Origin: Ignelater luminosus
Lineage: Eukaryota > Arthropoda > Insecta > Coleoptera > Elateridae
Assembly (NCBI GenBank): GCA_011009095.1
Contig: VTPC01001059.1
Span: 80,042-144,041, forward strand
Length of the DNA stretch: 64,000 bases
Direction of reading: 5' to 3'
The notes under the pieces were generated by a model. It had not been told where the DNA came from. It was given only the letters and a program-made list of their open reading frames with translations, and did no database searches. Both the position numbers and the translations under genes were made by a program. Position 1 is the stretch's first letter. Each line of letters begins with the position of its first letter. Shown here piece after piece: positions 33,423 through 45,758 of this stretch.

Positions 33423-36096
33423 GAAAGATTACCAAATTTGTGACTAGAAAATCATTAAATTAAGAATGCAATAAAAATCAAATAGAAGAAACTTTTATTA
33501 CATTAGTCAAGACTAAAATAGATAAACATTAAGTAGAATCTGATCAGAGTGGATTTAAGTTAAAGTTGCGTTCTGGGCGAACATTTCAGTATGAAGGAGT
33601 ACAAATAGTAGAATCGTTAGTGCAATCCCTGTCCCTATCGCCTTTATTTCTTTCACTGAAAGCGTAAACCAAAGAATTTGGACTACGAATGTTAATGAAT
33701 TTATTTAAACCCGAAAGTAGTTTTTATTGACTTAGAAATTAGAATAATTATGCAAGAAGCTATAATAAAAAAATGTAAGTCAATGACAGTTTCCTAAATC
33801 AACGCACTTGTGTATGCAAACAAGTAAAAGCATAAATAAATAAATAAAAAGATAAAAATTATAAAAAAGGTAGTTGATTTCAGGGGGTGGTTATAAGTTG
33901 ATAAAATTATTTACATTTATTTAGTATTTTTATTACACTATTTTGATTTATTTGTTAATAAATAAATTTTTATGCCAAAGTAGCACACTGAACAAGCAAT
34001 ATTTGATTGATGATGGAATAGATATAGTCCTGTTAATAGGACTTGTTTAAAATTTGATTGTTTGACGAAGTATAGAATTAAATAAAAGAAACCAAAGCGA
34101 AATTTACGTGATGAGCATAAGCTTCATAGTTATGTATGAGATATATCTGATCAGTCATTTAATACCTTCTGCTAACTAATGACAACCGACTTCACCTTTT
34201 TTGCTGTTCCTTTTCGTCGGCACGACTTAAAACGCGCTTTATCTTTTAGCAGCCCTCTGTAGATATCTTACTTAATAACTAAGAACATCAAGTCCAACAA
34301 AAGTTTTTACTTTGAATTTTTCTCGTTATGCTACATGAACTAGTAGGAAGGATTTTCAGTTTAAAGTATTAAAAATCAGGTTTCTACAAAATGTTTTCTC
34401 TAAAATTCAAACTCGTAAAGTTTAAAAGCACCTTTCTTCTTGTACCTATCTATTTTCGACGTTTGTTCAGGGTTTGCTTTTTCTATAGCAGAAAGAACAT
34501 TTCCACCTTCTTGTAAGAAGAGCATTAGATCTCCTTTCTTTCTATATCAACTGCCTTTTCATTGTTTCACTTTTTTTTGTTGTTACAGAAAATCGAATTG
34601 TAACTCACTTTCTCGATTCTAAATCTCTTTTACTAAACGAAAATAGGGTAAATTTCGTAATATCCAACCCGAGGATGGAATGTAATACACTTATTTAGGG
34701 ACGCCTGGTGACTAGCTCGCAATATGATTTTACAAAATGCTTATCTGCACTGCAAACTGTTCCTTCTAATCTAATCAGTTACGCACTGCTTACTGACGCA
34801 GTAAAATTTTACTCATAATAATTTCCTCGATTGTTTTGTTTAATAGCTAAAAGTTAATATTGTTATTTGTTTATTTGTAGTAATTACAGTGTGGCTTCTG
34901 AAAAGTTGGAATCAATGTTACAAACTTTGCCGTGCGTTGTTTGGTTTAGAAACGGATGAAAATCATTTTTCGTTGCAAACAATGTTAGAATTTCACTAAA
35001 ATAAAGTTGTTTTCGTGAGTCTAATAAATGATTCAGGCTTTTGGGTAGCTAGGTATCTCAAGAGTGTCTTTTCAAATACAGTGATCTATAATCCATATAA
35101 TGCCTTCTTAAAAATTGTGCGTGACAAAAATAGACTTTGTGAAATGCTAACGAAATTTTTAACTAATTTATTAAAACCCCAGAGAATGCAGGAACAGAAG
35201 CGGAATTTTAAAGCAGGTGTTCCGTATCTTTTTGGCTTCAGAATTGTTGGAAATGCGCCAACTTTTATTCGAACAAAGTCACGGAAACATGTTGCCACTT
35301 TAAACATTAGAGCGCATTTTCCAACAGAATATATTGCCCATTTTGTATTGACTAAACATTCGCGCTAACCGGAATTCCGGGTTAGGAGGAATAATCCTTA
35401 GTTGTTGGAGCTGAAGTTGTATCAAACTGATTAAGTCTTTCCTTTGCCTTTTTGTTTTAGAGTAAGACAGGGATTGCTTATTAATTGCATTTAACAAAAA
35501 CTTCTAATAACTAACGGATTTTAGTTTTTAAATGTTCAAACATTAGTCGTGGTGATAATCCCAGAAATTTTACCAGGAAACTGCATTAAAAGTATTTGAA
35601 GTAGATTAAATCCGTTAAACTTAAATTTTATGTACTACGGAATGCTTGAGTAAAAAGCTTTTAAAATTTGCTATAGTATTTAGGTTCTTATTTTATGATT
35701 AAGTTTGTTAACGTAGACGTACGTACCCTTTTATAATTTTTTATTATTTATTATTTTTATTTGTATGCAATAGTAAATCACAGACGGTTATTAAACTATT
35801 AAACTTTGATGACACCAAAACAATAAGATAATAATGTAAATCTTTAATCAATCTTTGTTCCTCTATGCCTTCACATATCTACGGCATCACGTAATATCCT
35901 CTATAAACTTTACTGTTAAGTTTCAGTATCGAATTAGTTAGATGACTTTGGTCTGCTCTCCTGTACGTTTAATGTTGTTAATGAAAGGACTAAAGCATAT
36001 GCTAATGAAAATGTGTATTAGTTATTTATTATTTAATAACATAACTGCCAGCAACTTAATAATTTAGTTATGTAGCTTTTGTGAGGATATTATAAT
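33423..36096. other. Intergenic, no supported gene
   Basis: AT-rich sequence of about 2.7 kb. A 117-codon open stretch at 35015-35368 (plus) has balanced composition but no recognisable motif, and an overlapping open stretch exists on the other strand, so it is not called as a gene. No repeats were noticed. Confidence 0.35.
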
Positions 36097-38373
36097 GGGT
36101 GTTCCATTTAACTTGAGACAACTAAATAACTCGAGAAATAAGCATTGTACGAAAAGAATGTTCCAAATAAACCTCTAATAGTATCAAGAGGGATGTTTGC
36201 CTGTATAGAAATTAGCCCGCTCCTACCGCCCCCTAGGGGTGAGGCGGGGGGCAAGTTTTAAATTTCAAATAGGAACCCCCACTTTTGTATTGCAGATTTG
36301 GATTCCTTAAAACAAATGCGTAAGTTCCGTTCGAAACATTTGTTTCGAATCGTGATAGATGGCGCTGTAATCAGTAAAAATGAGTTTTCGCCATTTTCTT
36401 GAAGAAAAATCAACTGCTTTTATGCATAACGATTCTAAAATTATTAGTGTGGTTCACAAGTTCCATTTTGGCTATTTTTTTCCTGATTTTACCAAAAATT
36501 ATGATCGAGGTGTCATTCAATTCGGAATGGAATTTAGAAACTTTTCGAACATTTCAAAGTCCCGCGCAAAAAAATTGCAAATGTTATAAACAAATTCGTA
36601 AAAAAATGGGTTTCGTTTTTTGCAAATATTTTGGAGAATATTGCAAATATCCGAAATCAAAAAAAAAAGAACCTCAAAGAGCAGGACAGTTCCTCCCGGA
36701 ATTGTACCACCAATATTTATAATTTTAATTTAGAGGTGAAAATAGGGCTAAAAACGCGTGATCTGGCCGCCGCGCGCGCTGCTTAGTTTGCTCTCTTTAA
36801 CAAAAAAAAATTTTTTTATCTATTAAATATAAATATTAAGGAATAAAAAAATTCAGGTATCATTGGGATACATGAATGAACAATAATCCATCGGAAAAAA
36901 TTTTTCCCACAAATTGTTTATTAGTTATGCTTTTGTTAACTAAAGAAATTTTACCAATTGAAAATTTACATAGAAACCATGATATTTTTTAAACTAAAAA
37001 CTTGAGGTTTTTTTCACTTCTTGAACTTATTCTCCAAAGGCTACAGAACAGATCCCCGTTAGAAAAATTAAAAAATTGTCAATCTCCACTTTTTAATAAA
37101 CAATCAAAAATTAGTAAAATTTCTTTAGTTAACAAAAGCATAACTAATAAACAAATTGTGGGAAAAATTTTTTTCCTATGAATTATTGTTCATTCATGTA
37201 TTCCCATGATACCTGAATTATTTTATTCCTTAATATTTATATTTAATAGGTAAAAAACATTTTTTTTGTTCAAGAGAGCAAACTAAGCGGGGCGCGCGGC
37301 GGCCAGATCACGTGTTTTAGCCCCATTTTCACCTCTAAATTAAAATTATAAATATTGGTGGTACAATTCCGGGAGTTAAGACTTTTTTGTAGGAAATTTC
37401 CTTGTCTTTAAAGATCTTGTTTTTGATTTCGGATATTTGCAATATTCTCCGAGATAGTTGCAAAAAACGAAACCCTTTTTTTTTACTAATTTGTTTATAA
37501 CTTTTGCAATTTTTTTGCGCGGGAGCTCGAAATGTTCGAAAAGTTCCAAATCGAATGACACCTCGATCATCATTTTTGGTGAAGTCAGGTAAAAAATAGC
37601 CAAAATGGAACTTGTGAACCACACTATATTGTCGATTGAAAAACAGTGTCTTTAATGTCCAAGCATGGATTTCGCATGATCGTGGAGTTGCAATCGACAA
37701 AAATTAGGCGATCTTTGTTTTCTATAGATATGTAGGTAAGTAGGTAGTGTTCACAAACAATTATACTCACGCGACGGCTTCTGTCTATTGTACGTGCCCA
37801 CAGTACTTCAGGGACGATGCATTGAATTGAAATTTACTTTTCTTAAATTTAACAAAGCTAGTTATTGAAGAATTGTTTTGACTTAATTTATTTCACTTAC
37901 TTTGTTTCTCTTTTTGAGATTACTTTACTCTCATTTTATTTTATATCCAACTTGTTTTGGTTTTGTCGATTACAACGCCATCTACGATCATGCGAAATCC
38001 ATCGTCGGACATCATACACACTGCTTTTCAATTGACAATAATTTTAAAATCGTTATACATTAAAGGGGTGATTTTTCTTCAAGAAAATGGCAAAAACTAA
38101 TTTTTACTGGTTACAGCGTCATCTATCACGATTCGAAGAAAATGTTTCGAATAGAACTTACGAATTTTTTTTTCAAGGAATCCGAATATGCAATAAAAAA
38201 TGAGAGTTCCCGTTGCCCCCCACCGTCTCACTCCAAGAGGACAGTAGGGGCGGGCTGATTTCTACAGAGGCAGACGTCTCCCTTAATACTGTTAAAGGTT
38301 TATTTGGAACATTTGTTTTGTAAAATGCTTATTTCTAGAAATATTTAGTAGTCTCAAGTTAAATGGAACACCC
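36097..38373. mobile_element. Fold-back element with kilobase-scale inverted arms
   Basis: The two ends are GGGTGTTCCATTTAACTTGA in inverted orientation, each preceded by TATA plus two bases (36091-36096 and 38374-38379). The similarity of the arms continues inward: left 36097 to about 36960, right about 37115-38373. Shared blocks include GATCTGGCCGCCGCGCGCGC (with one difference), GGTTCACAAGTTCCATTTTGG and GCATAACTAATAAACAA. The loop is about 150 bases. The right arm is longer because a 410-bp MITE (37629-38038) has inserted. The open stretches 36380-36722 (plus) and 37335-37700 (minus) are mirror images in the two arms (FHFGYF..PDFTKN) and no known domain was seen. TA-type flanks suggest a Tc1/mariner-related origin, which is inference. 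Confidence 0.85.
37629..38038. repeat. MITE nested in the right arm of the fold-back element
   Basis: Inverted ends of about 75-80 bp (left TTGTCGATTGAAAAACAGTG, right TTGTCAATTGAAAAGCAGTG in reverse reading) are flanked by TA at 37627-37628 and 38039-38040. The matching place in the left arm (about 36437-36460) lacks it. This gives an internal empty site. Confidence 0.85.
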
Positions 38374-38489
38374 GGTATAGCTTAAATATTATTTAATGAA
38401 CATCCAAGTGTTTTTTGCTATTAAAACAAATACCTTTGGAGCTGGCATAGTTAATACTTTGAATGCATTCTTTGCCTAATGCTTTAGAG

Positions 38490-40943
38490 CAGGGTGACTC
38501 AAACTTATAACCCCACGAACCCTTTTTAAATTTAACAGACGACTGCATACCTCTTTCTTTCCCAAACAACTTAACAACTCCCACCCCCCCTGGTGCCACG
38601 CTTACTCATATACAACGTATTAGTTAGCTAATTAGCGCAAAATGAAAAAGTAGTTTGCTTACATTAAAAAACTTGGTAATGCGAAAAAAATTTGGTTTTT
38701 CATACAAACGTTTTTTTTCGAATTTCCAACTCTTTTTTGATGAAAGTCTGCTCGACTCACGAGATCAAAGAAACTAATTTTTCATTTTGCGCTTATTATT
38801 TAACACGTTGTATTTTGTGGATGTTTATTTTAGTAGGTATACTTAAAAAAAACTAGCGATAGCAATAAATTAGGGCTTTTATTAAAAAACAGACAGTAGG
38901 TCACAAAAACCAGTACAAATAAGTATATAGTAGGATAAGTGTTCTGTCAGTTAATGCGATAAGTGGGCTTGTTTACTGTCGCAAATTGAGTCAGTTTTAG
39001 GAACTATTTTGGTGAGTTTCAATCTCGATTTTGGTTCAGCATGCGGACGATTTCTATATTTTGTTTTTATCGTTACCAGATGTAAAAACCCACTCTCACA
39101 TAGGTAAGTTGTCGCAAAGGGTAAAAGAAAATTCACCGCTTTGCGTGAGAGTTCGGGATATTCTTCTTGTCTTGCTGCCCAATCTCAATCTTTGTGAAAT
39201 CAGCTAGAAGAGTTTGATTTGCGAACATTTCTAACAATGATTCCTGTTGCTTAATGCTCTAACTTGCATTTATACTTTCAGGCGATACCTTAAACGGGTT
39301 TCGAATCCAGTTTTCAGCATTACCAGTTTCAGGAAAGTATCTTTTAAGTTCGTCGGAGAGGTTAGTGAGATGCAGAATAATTTCCACTGTTATTTGAGCA
39401 TCCACTGATAAATCGTTGGAAGTAATAAATTCATAAAAAAGAGGAAAACATTCAACGATATTTGATCTCAAGCAAGTTCTCCGAAACTCTATTTCTTTTG
39501 AGAGAGCTGGTACCTTGTCCTGCACAGTGAATACGCTGCAATTCGAACCTTGCATCGTAGCATTCGTTTCGTCGTGAAAAGAGAAAGTGTCAGCTAAATA
39601 TGTGACTCTTCTAAGCCAGGTTTCATCTTCAAATTTGAACTTGAGGTTAAAGTCACTGTCATGCAAAAATGAATAGATTTCGTGACGAAGTTCGACAAAC
39701 CGAGCTAATATCCTACCTCTTGATAGCCAGCGTACTTTACAGTGTAACAGTAATAAAACTTGGTCACTACCCATGTCTCGACATAATAATGAAATAAGTC
39801 TTGAACTGGGTGGACATGCCTTTATACAATTTATTATTTTTACGACCTCTAAAAGTACTTGCATGCAAGTGCTTTTCTATGCAAAGCGCAATGTGTACTT
39901 TTGGCCTTTGGTGCTACATTTTTAATCCTGGTAATTAATCCAGATATTTTTCCTGTCATAACCTTGGCATCGTCCGTCGATATACCGACACATCTCGTCC
40001 AATCTATGCCACGTTCTTCAAGAAAAAGCATTGATGACGTTAAAAATATCTTCTGCTTTTGTGGTAGACTTCAAGGTCTTGCATAGCAGAAATTCTTCTT
40101 CCGATACGTATTTATACATACATGTAACAAAAACAAGTAAAATTGGCAGTCCACTAATATCTGTAGATTTATCGACTTGGGTTGCAAAATATTTATTTCG
40201 CAATCGTTGTGCGAGTTGATTTTGAACATCGCGTGCATTGTCGTGAATGCGCCGTGCAATTGTATCATTCGATAGAGGTATTTTATCTAGCAATTTTGAA
40301 GGTTTATTTCCCAGTACGCAACTAACCATATCTTTAGCAGCTGGTAAGATTAATTCCTCAGCAATATTATATGACTTTCTAGTCTTGGTGATTTTATATG
40401 CCACCAGGAAAGACGCACGTAAATATGCAAAGTTTGTAGCCACAGTACTTTTCATTACTTTTTTAGAAGAATCGAAGTCCCTCTTTCTTCTAACAAGAAA
40501 ATCTAAAGGCTTGTCTACGTACTGCTGCTGTTTCGTCTCTAAAGTCTTCTTTGAACGTAAATCCAATTTTCAGATAGTTTTCGTTATATTTTCTTTTTTT
40601 TTGCCGATTTATTGGTATTTTTTGTGGCTCACTTGTTTCCGCAGTTTCGTTTGAAATCGAACTTACAACAGAAGTAGATGCAACTGGAGTCGACGTACTT
40701 TCCGTATTTTGCAAAGTGGATGAAATTGTAGGAGTATTTGAACTTTCCCCGCGTAATGATCCCGTTTTTAACCGCTGATTCATGTTTAAAACTGTTATTC
40801 ACATGAAATTGCTAGAGCATTTTGTTTCCGATCGCCTGATTGTTTTTGTTTTGATATCGACAAGTAATACGCGCGAATGCAACTATAGCGGGGAGAGGGA
40901 ATCCGCCGCCCGCTCAACCGCAGCCACACCTAGAGCGCGCGAA
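38490..40943 (-). mobile_element. ZBED5-like hAT element remnant
   Basis: The 3' side begins CAGGGTGACTCAAACTTATA at 38490 followed by CCCCACGAACCC, which has the look of a hAT terminus (CAGGG plus a C-rich subterminal stretch). The transposase pseudogene occupies 38951-40783 on the minus strand. The other end could not be located; the sequence at 40890-40940 is GC-rich and adjoins the tRNA-like hairpin, so it may be truncated there. No 8-bp duplication was found. Confidence 0.55.
38951..40783 (-). pseudogene. hAT transposase, ZBED5/SCAND3-like, broken
   Basis: On the minus strand: a Ser/Thr-rich start (40783), KRKYNENYLKIGFTF, then directly LRSKKTLETKQQQYVDKPLD (40560-40500) with the Cys-Cys half of the BED finger missing. 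Next come NFAYLRASFLVAYKI, FATQVDKSTDISGLPILLVF, GIDWTRCVGISTDDAKVMTG, STHCALHRKAL, VRWLSRGRILARFVELRHEI and PATTYLCESGF-type C-terminus (FATTYLCESGFLHLVTIKTK, about 39060-39120). This order is that of the ZBED5-like hAT family, whose RNase-H core is split by an insertion domain. Frames change at about 40560, 40020 and 39850, and a stop follows SPESINAS at 39259. Domesticated relatives exist in vertebrates, but this copy is clearly decayed. Confidence 0.85.
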
Positions 40944-41080
40944 GCGTAAGGTGCATTAACCAACCGTGCTACCGAGGTAGATATTCTAGTTGGTCAATTA
41001 AGTTTGAATCTTTCTAGTTGGTTAATGCACTTTACGCGAGGTAAGGATACGTAGGTTCGAATCCTACCTGCGGTAGAGAT
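40944..41080 (+). other. tRNA-like sequence with a flanking inverted copy
   Basis: GTAGGTTCGAATCCTAC at 41051-41067 forms a perfect T arm (5-bp stem, 7-nt loop) and contains the pol III B box GGTTCGAATCC. Upstream, AGTTGGTTAATGCAC looks like a D arm, and CTTTA-CGCGAGG-TAAGG could form an anticodon arm, though position 33 is G rather than U. A matching 5' acceptor strand for CTGCGGT was not found. The segment 41017-41037 is reverse-complemented at 40944-40964 with one mismatch. It is best read as a tRNA-derived pseudogene or SINE head, not a working tRNA. Confidence 0.5.
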
Positions 41081-41269
41081 TTTTAAATTAATTTAATTAA
41101 TTTAAATTGTAATATGACTTATTGTAAAGACGTCATTAATAGTTTAATGTCTGTCATGAGTGAGTAACTCAAGAAAATTATTAAATTTAATTATATTAAT
41201 GCAACCACTTAAAGCCTTATAAAATAGGTGGTCACAAAAAGCAAATACGTATCAGTTGGAATCGCTGTT

Positions 41270-42315
41270 CAGCTTTTCTATTTCCTCTGTGAATTCTTCT
41301 ACAGTCATATTACAAACAAACTGGTCATTGTTAGAATCAATGCCTTGTTTTTGAACACATTGTTTTGACATACACATATGACATACATCATAGCCACTTC
41401 ACCTTTCTTTCAAAAAAAGGCTCATTTTTCCAGTATGATTTACATTTGTAACACTTAAAACTCATTCTTCCGTCTAATACACCTTTACCGAACTTATGTC
41501 TCTTCCCAATTTTGAATTTGAACACGTTAGCCATATATTCATAAAGCGTTCCCGTAGGCATCCATTCCAAATCTTTATTTACCTATACCCTAACCGTTAG
41601 GACATATTTCTAGCAATTTCTGTAGGCAGCCTTTTGTAAACGATACTGCCAGCAGGCGACATAGTAAGTAAGAGAGTAAGACATTTCTTATCTGAAGTTT
41701 TAATAGTATCGTATACGTTCTTTTCACCCTCAGACCCAATTACTTCACCAGTTTTAGGAAACAAACGCAGAGCAGTTTCCTCTGCATTACATAAACAAGA
41801 ATTATCGTTTAAAATATCATCGCAGTTGTTATCATTCAAATAATTACAAATCTTTGCGAAACAGATTATAATGCATGCTTCTTTTAGTTGGCCCCGATAA
41901 CCAGACAGAGTGAGTCTTCCATTAGTGAAAAACGCTTCTCTTTACAGCTCTTTTATTAACCTTTGAACTGTGCCTAATAGACATCTGTTCGTTATTGGAA
42001 ATCCTGCTCGAGCGATATCCATCACGCATGTAGCAATTCACTGCTCTTCTTCTGTAGAAGATACTGTACGTAGTCGAATTGCACACTCTTTTGGGCTTAT
42101 TCCATTCAGTTTGTCTCCGGCTGTAATTCTGGAAACACCATGACATTACTGGCAGCTAAACAAGACATCGTCATCTTTACTGAGTCAATCGCTTTTTTCA
42201 TTTGTCCCATCGTGTACTGCTTTCTGGGAGGACCTTTTTCTTGGCTTTTTGTAACCTTCTGTCCGGGCATTCTAGATGCAGAAATTTCCATTTTACAGTT
42301 TTCCATTAAATCCAA
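41270..42315 (-). pseudogene. pogo/Tigger-type transposase pseudogene
   Basis: The N-terminal part (42315-42106) reads PRKQYTMGQMKKAIDSVKM with SCLAASNVM, a CENP-B/Psq-like helix-turn-helix. Broken middle pieces follow (SVQFDYVQYLLQKKSSELLH). The DDE core starts in 41839-41597: CNAEETALRLFPKTGEVIGS, GEKNVYDTIK, CLTLLLTMSPAGSI. The usual DET is EET, so the first catalytic Asp is changed. Then MEWMPTGTLYEYMANVF near 41510-41570 matches the GWMT...FYEYIANVF region. The second catalytic motif was not seen. The element's ends were not identified. Confidence 0.75.
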
Positions 42316-42492
42316 TTTTGGAGATTATAATGCATCAATAATGAATACCCCTGTATATTACTTGGAATACCCGATTTCAGATAGTCTTAGAAATAATTCT
42401 ATTTGTGTTTCTAATGGTATAGATGAGATATACTATTATGTACAGTGTTGTCTATCACTGAAATTTTTTAATATATTTAATATTTTACACTA

Positions 42493-45400
42493 ATTGTCGA
42501 TTTCTTATTTTTACAATAACAAACAGGTAGCTACATACCTTGTTAAGTGAATAATACGTCTTTGAACAGATTTGCTAAAGCGATTACTGCACTAAAGCTT
42601 ATAAACTTCAAACACTTGATCTCAACTGTTTTCAACGTTACATACTGCAATTTCTTTGTTGCAAATAGCCAGATCTTAGGTTATAAACTGTAAAGTATGA
42701 TCTGGGTCCATTAGAAACCTAATTTTATCTGAAGCAATAAGTGTTTAAAAATACAAGTGTCCATAGTTGTTGGCATGTTCATAAGTGGGATCGCTATCCT
42801 ATCAGAACCGCTTAGTGTGCCAGAATATTGACTTTGGAGTATAAGGTGGTTCTTATAGAAAAGAGTATGATCCTTCCAATAAAACTTATTCCAGTCTGTA
42901 ATTGTATTTGTCACGGGACAGTTTCAAGAGGTAATAACACGGTTTATCAAGTCATTGTAGGTGTATGTAAATATGGCTCACAGCATTTTTATGAAAAACG
43001 TGTTTTCACACATTAAACATTTATTCACAGTCCAGGCCACATATGTTGATCAGCTGCATTACAACTATCACTTACAAACCACGAACGCCTTAAGGTGCGT
43101 ATTGACTTCGCGAAAATGTCCAGTGAGGCTCCAGATTTGTCTGAAGGACAAGGGACGGCAAACTCACGAGCTGTCAGTCTCAGTTGTGATTGCAAGGAAG
43201 GCATGTCATCCCATGTACACCTGTGAAGTAAAAACATCAGAAAAGTCTGTTCACACAGCGTGACTCCGCTCAACCGGAGCATCCTTTGAGCTTACCCAAA
43301 AACCTACAGTAGTCGACTCGAGTAAAACCAATTTTAGGTATTGCGATACTCGCATCAAATATCTTTACAAAGTCGACATGCATTTATATGTAACACAGCC
43401 GAAATGAAAAGGGTTGCTTTCTAATACACAAAGGCGTGATGTAGCTATTCGGTTTGCAAACAGCTCGCAAACCCAATATTTTACTATTCAGCTGATGCTT
43501 TATGAATGCATAGCGGTAACTGTATTTGTGATACCTGCAAACCTGCAAATCGTGGTACTCACCCACGGGACCAAAACGTAATATTGAAACAAGCAGTAGC
43601 ATTTTAAGCATACAATAGGGGCTATTTCTTAAAATACAAAATTTTGTTTTGTAGATCTAGTAATTGTAGAATATTGATGGTGTTTAGTACCCATATTCAA
43701 CTTCTTGTGTTTTGATATCTTTGGCTTCCAAGGAATACACGGTCGAGGTTATCTACTTTGTTGCAAATTTTACATAATTTACTATCTAGCATTACTATCC
43801 TCAGTAAACAAATGGAAAGTGTAGTATTCGTGATTAAGCTTCAGTCTATGCATTGTGATTAATTGATGTCGACAATAATTGTAATGCCTGTATCAATAGC
43901 CGTTTGGAATATCTGGTTGCATTAAAGTATATCTTGCAGGCTATTTGCTATAATATTGATTCCAGTTTCCATCGAGGCTTTGGACATATTTAGACATTCG
44001 TCAAGGTTTGTTAATTAACTAGAATGTATCCAGATTTTATATTGTTTCTTGCAAGTAAGTCTACCAATCTGTTGTGTGTTCCTTTACCTAAATAAGTTTC
44101 ACTACATATCTTTTATTTCTGTTTGTTCATCACCTTTATGAAGTACTAAATGTACATCGGTGCGTTTTCATAAAACAAATAGAGAACCCAACAGTATAAA
44201 ATAAGGTTGGCGATGATTAACATATTCAAGATTTTAAGCTCCCAGAGCTTCTCTTGTAAATATTAAGATATCATTGTTAATAATGATAATAAATGTTCTT
44301 CTAATATCCAAAAATAACTTTTTTAAGGTCGTCGAGGACGCTAGTTTTAATGAGTAACGTCAAACTGAGAGTTTTAGAGTGAGCCCGCCTGGAGGTTTAT
44401 TTTGTACACTTCGAGGTCTTCGATCCAGTATACTGCTCACCCTGCTTGCTCGATAATATTAAAATCTGAACAAACCGTTCTAACGTGTGGTAACATAAAA
44501 ACAATTTAGAAGATCCAGTATGTAAATCAGAAGATGTAGTTTCCTGTAGCAACAATATTTGTTGGTTAATACATTTTCGTTTTGATTTACATATTTTTTT
44601 GCAGGATGGAAATATATCAAACCTGATGGTCTGCGTTGCGACTCTTATCATTTTATACTGCCAATGATGAATTAGGGTTAGAACAGCATCAGCGGTATAC
44701 ACAACACATTTTTCTCCATTATAGATGAAAAATATGAAATCAACTTATTAATAATAATATTAATACGAATGAAGAAATTCTGCATTTTTGAATCAAAATA
44801 GGTTCAAGTAGGTTCGACAAACCGAAATGATGTTACCGAGAGTTTGTAAACTTGATTGGTTATTTCTCGATCAATTGGCGTTTTGAATTCTGATGCTGGC
44901 ATAAAACCTTTTAGTCAACTAAAAAAACTGTTCTTCAGTGTACGTGAAAAGGGTGAAAGATATTTTATTTTTAATCAAATTCTTAATAAATATAAATGGA
45001 AACGCGGCGCAGTTTTTACAGTTTACTTCATTGAATACACTTTCTGTTGCTTATTTTGAAGGAAATGATTTATTATGGTACATAGAGAAATTTAATTAAA
45101 ATCACATACAGATTTGCACGTGTTTAATGTTAAGTATTATCTGTATACGGAAAATATTTAATTTTGAATCACGTACTAATCTTAAATAACTTTATTCAGG
45201 AAGAAAATGTGATGCTTATTGATGATAAAGCAAAACTGCCTAGAATATAATCAGAAATGAAAACACGTTGCGATATTGTGTTGTTAATCTTGTTTAACTA
45301 ATTCATTAATGTGACTTCACTTATACGTTCTAGATTTTGCTTCAAGATTTTTGTTGTTAAATAATTAACTAAGCATTGTTTACTTACCTTATTCTACTTG

Positions 45401-45625
45401 CAATTTTATACAACTAATTTTGTAATGTTTGTGAGTTTCTGCCAAGTCCGTTTCATGTTTTCATTTTAATAAACAGAAAATGTAAAAAAAATCAAAAACC
45501 ATAGTTCACCTACCATACCAAAAATTATCTATTTTGTTATCATATTGAATTTGCTTTAGCAGTAAGAAGTAATACATTAGCTTTATTTATTTGAATATTA
45601 TTTAACACTGTCTCTTTCTTTCTAG
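42493..45625. other. Intergenic, no supported gene
   Basis: About 3.1 kb with no recognised domain. A patch at about 43040-43290 is richer in GC than its surroundings and open on both strands (43025-43282 minus, 42961-43263 plus). It might be an exon, but no motif was recognised. Other open stretches (43384-43611, 44397-44702) are not supported. Confidence 0.35.
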
Positions 45626-45758
45626 GTAAGTGGTGTGAAAAATGTCAGGTGGATGGAAAATGGCTCTTTACTGATAGTGAACCTATTTTTTCAACGTGGA
45701 AAAGTGTCCTTCAAGAATCGTTATCATTCAAGAATGCAAAGTACTTTCATTGCTGATT
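45626..45758 (+). CDS. Possible single exon of an unidentified gene
   Basis: A 133-bp segment sits between a good acceptor (TCTCTTTCTTTCTAG ending at 45625) and a good donor (GTAAGT at 45759). In one frame it is open: VSGVKNVRWMENGSLLI, then VNLFFQRGKVSFKNRYHS. The phrase GKVSFKNRY recalls strands in carotenoid-oxygenase-like proteins, but this is too short to assign. No neighbouring exon was found in the window. It may be chance. Confidence 0.2.

Noticed and set aside
35015..35368. 117-codon open stretch as a gene
   Set aside because: No motif, no splice context, and an overlapping open stretch on the other strand; chance is likely.
36380..36722. Overlapping open stretches in the left arm of the fold-back element
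   Set aside because: They mirror the open stretches at 37335-37700 in the other arm, overlap each other in two frames, and carry no known domain; they follow from the repeat itself.
41017..41080. Functional tRNA gene
   Set aside because: The T arm is perfect, but the acceptor 5' strand is missing and position 33 of the anticodon loop is not U.
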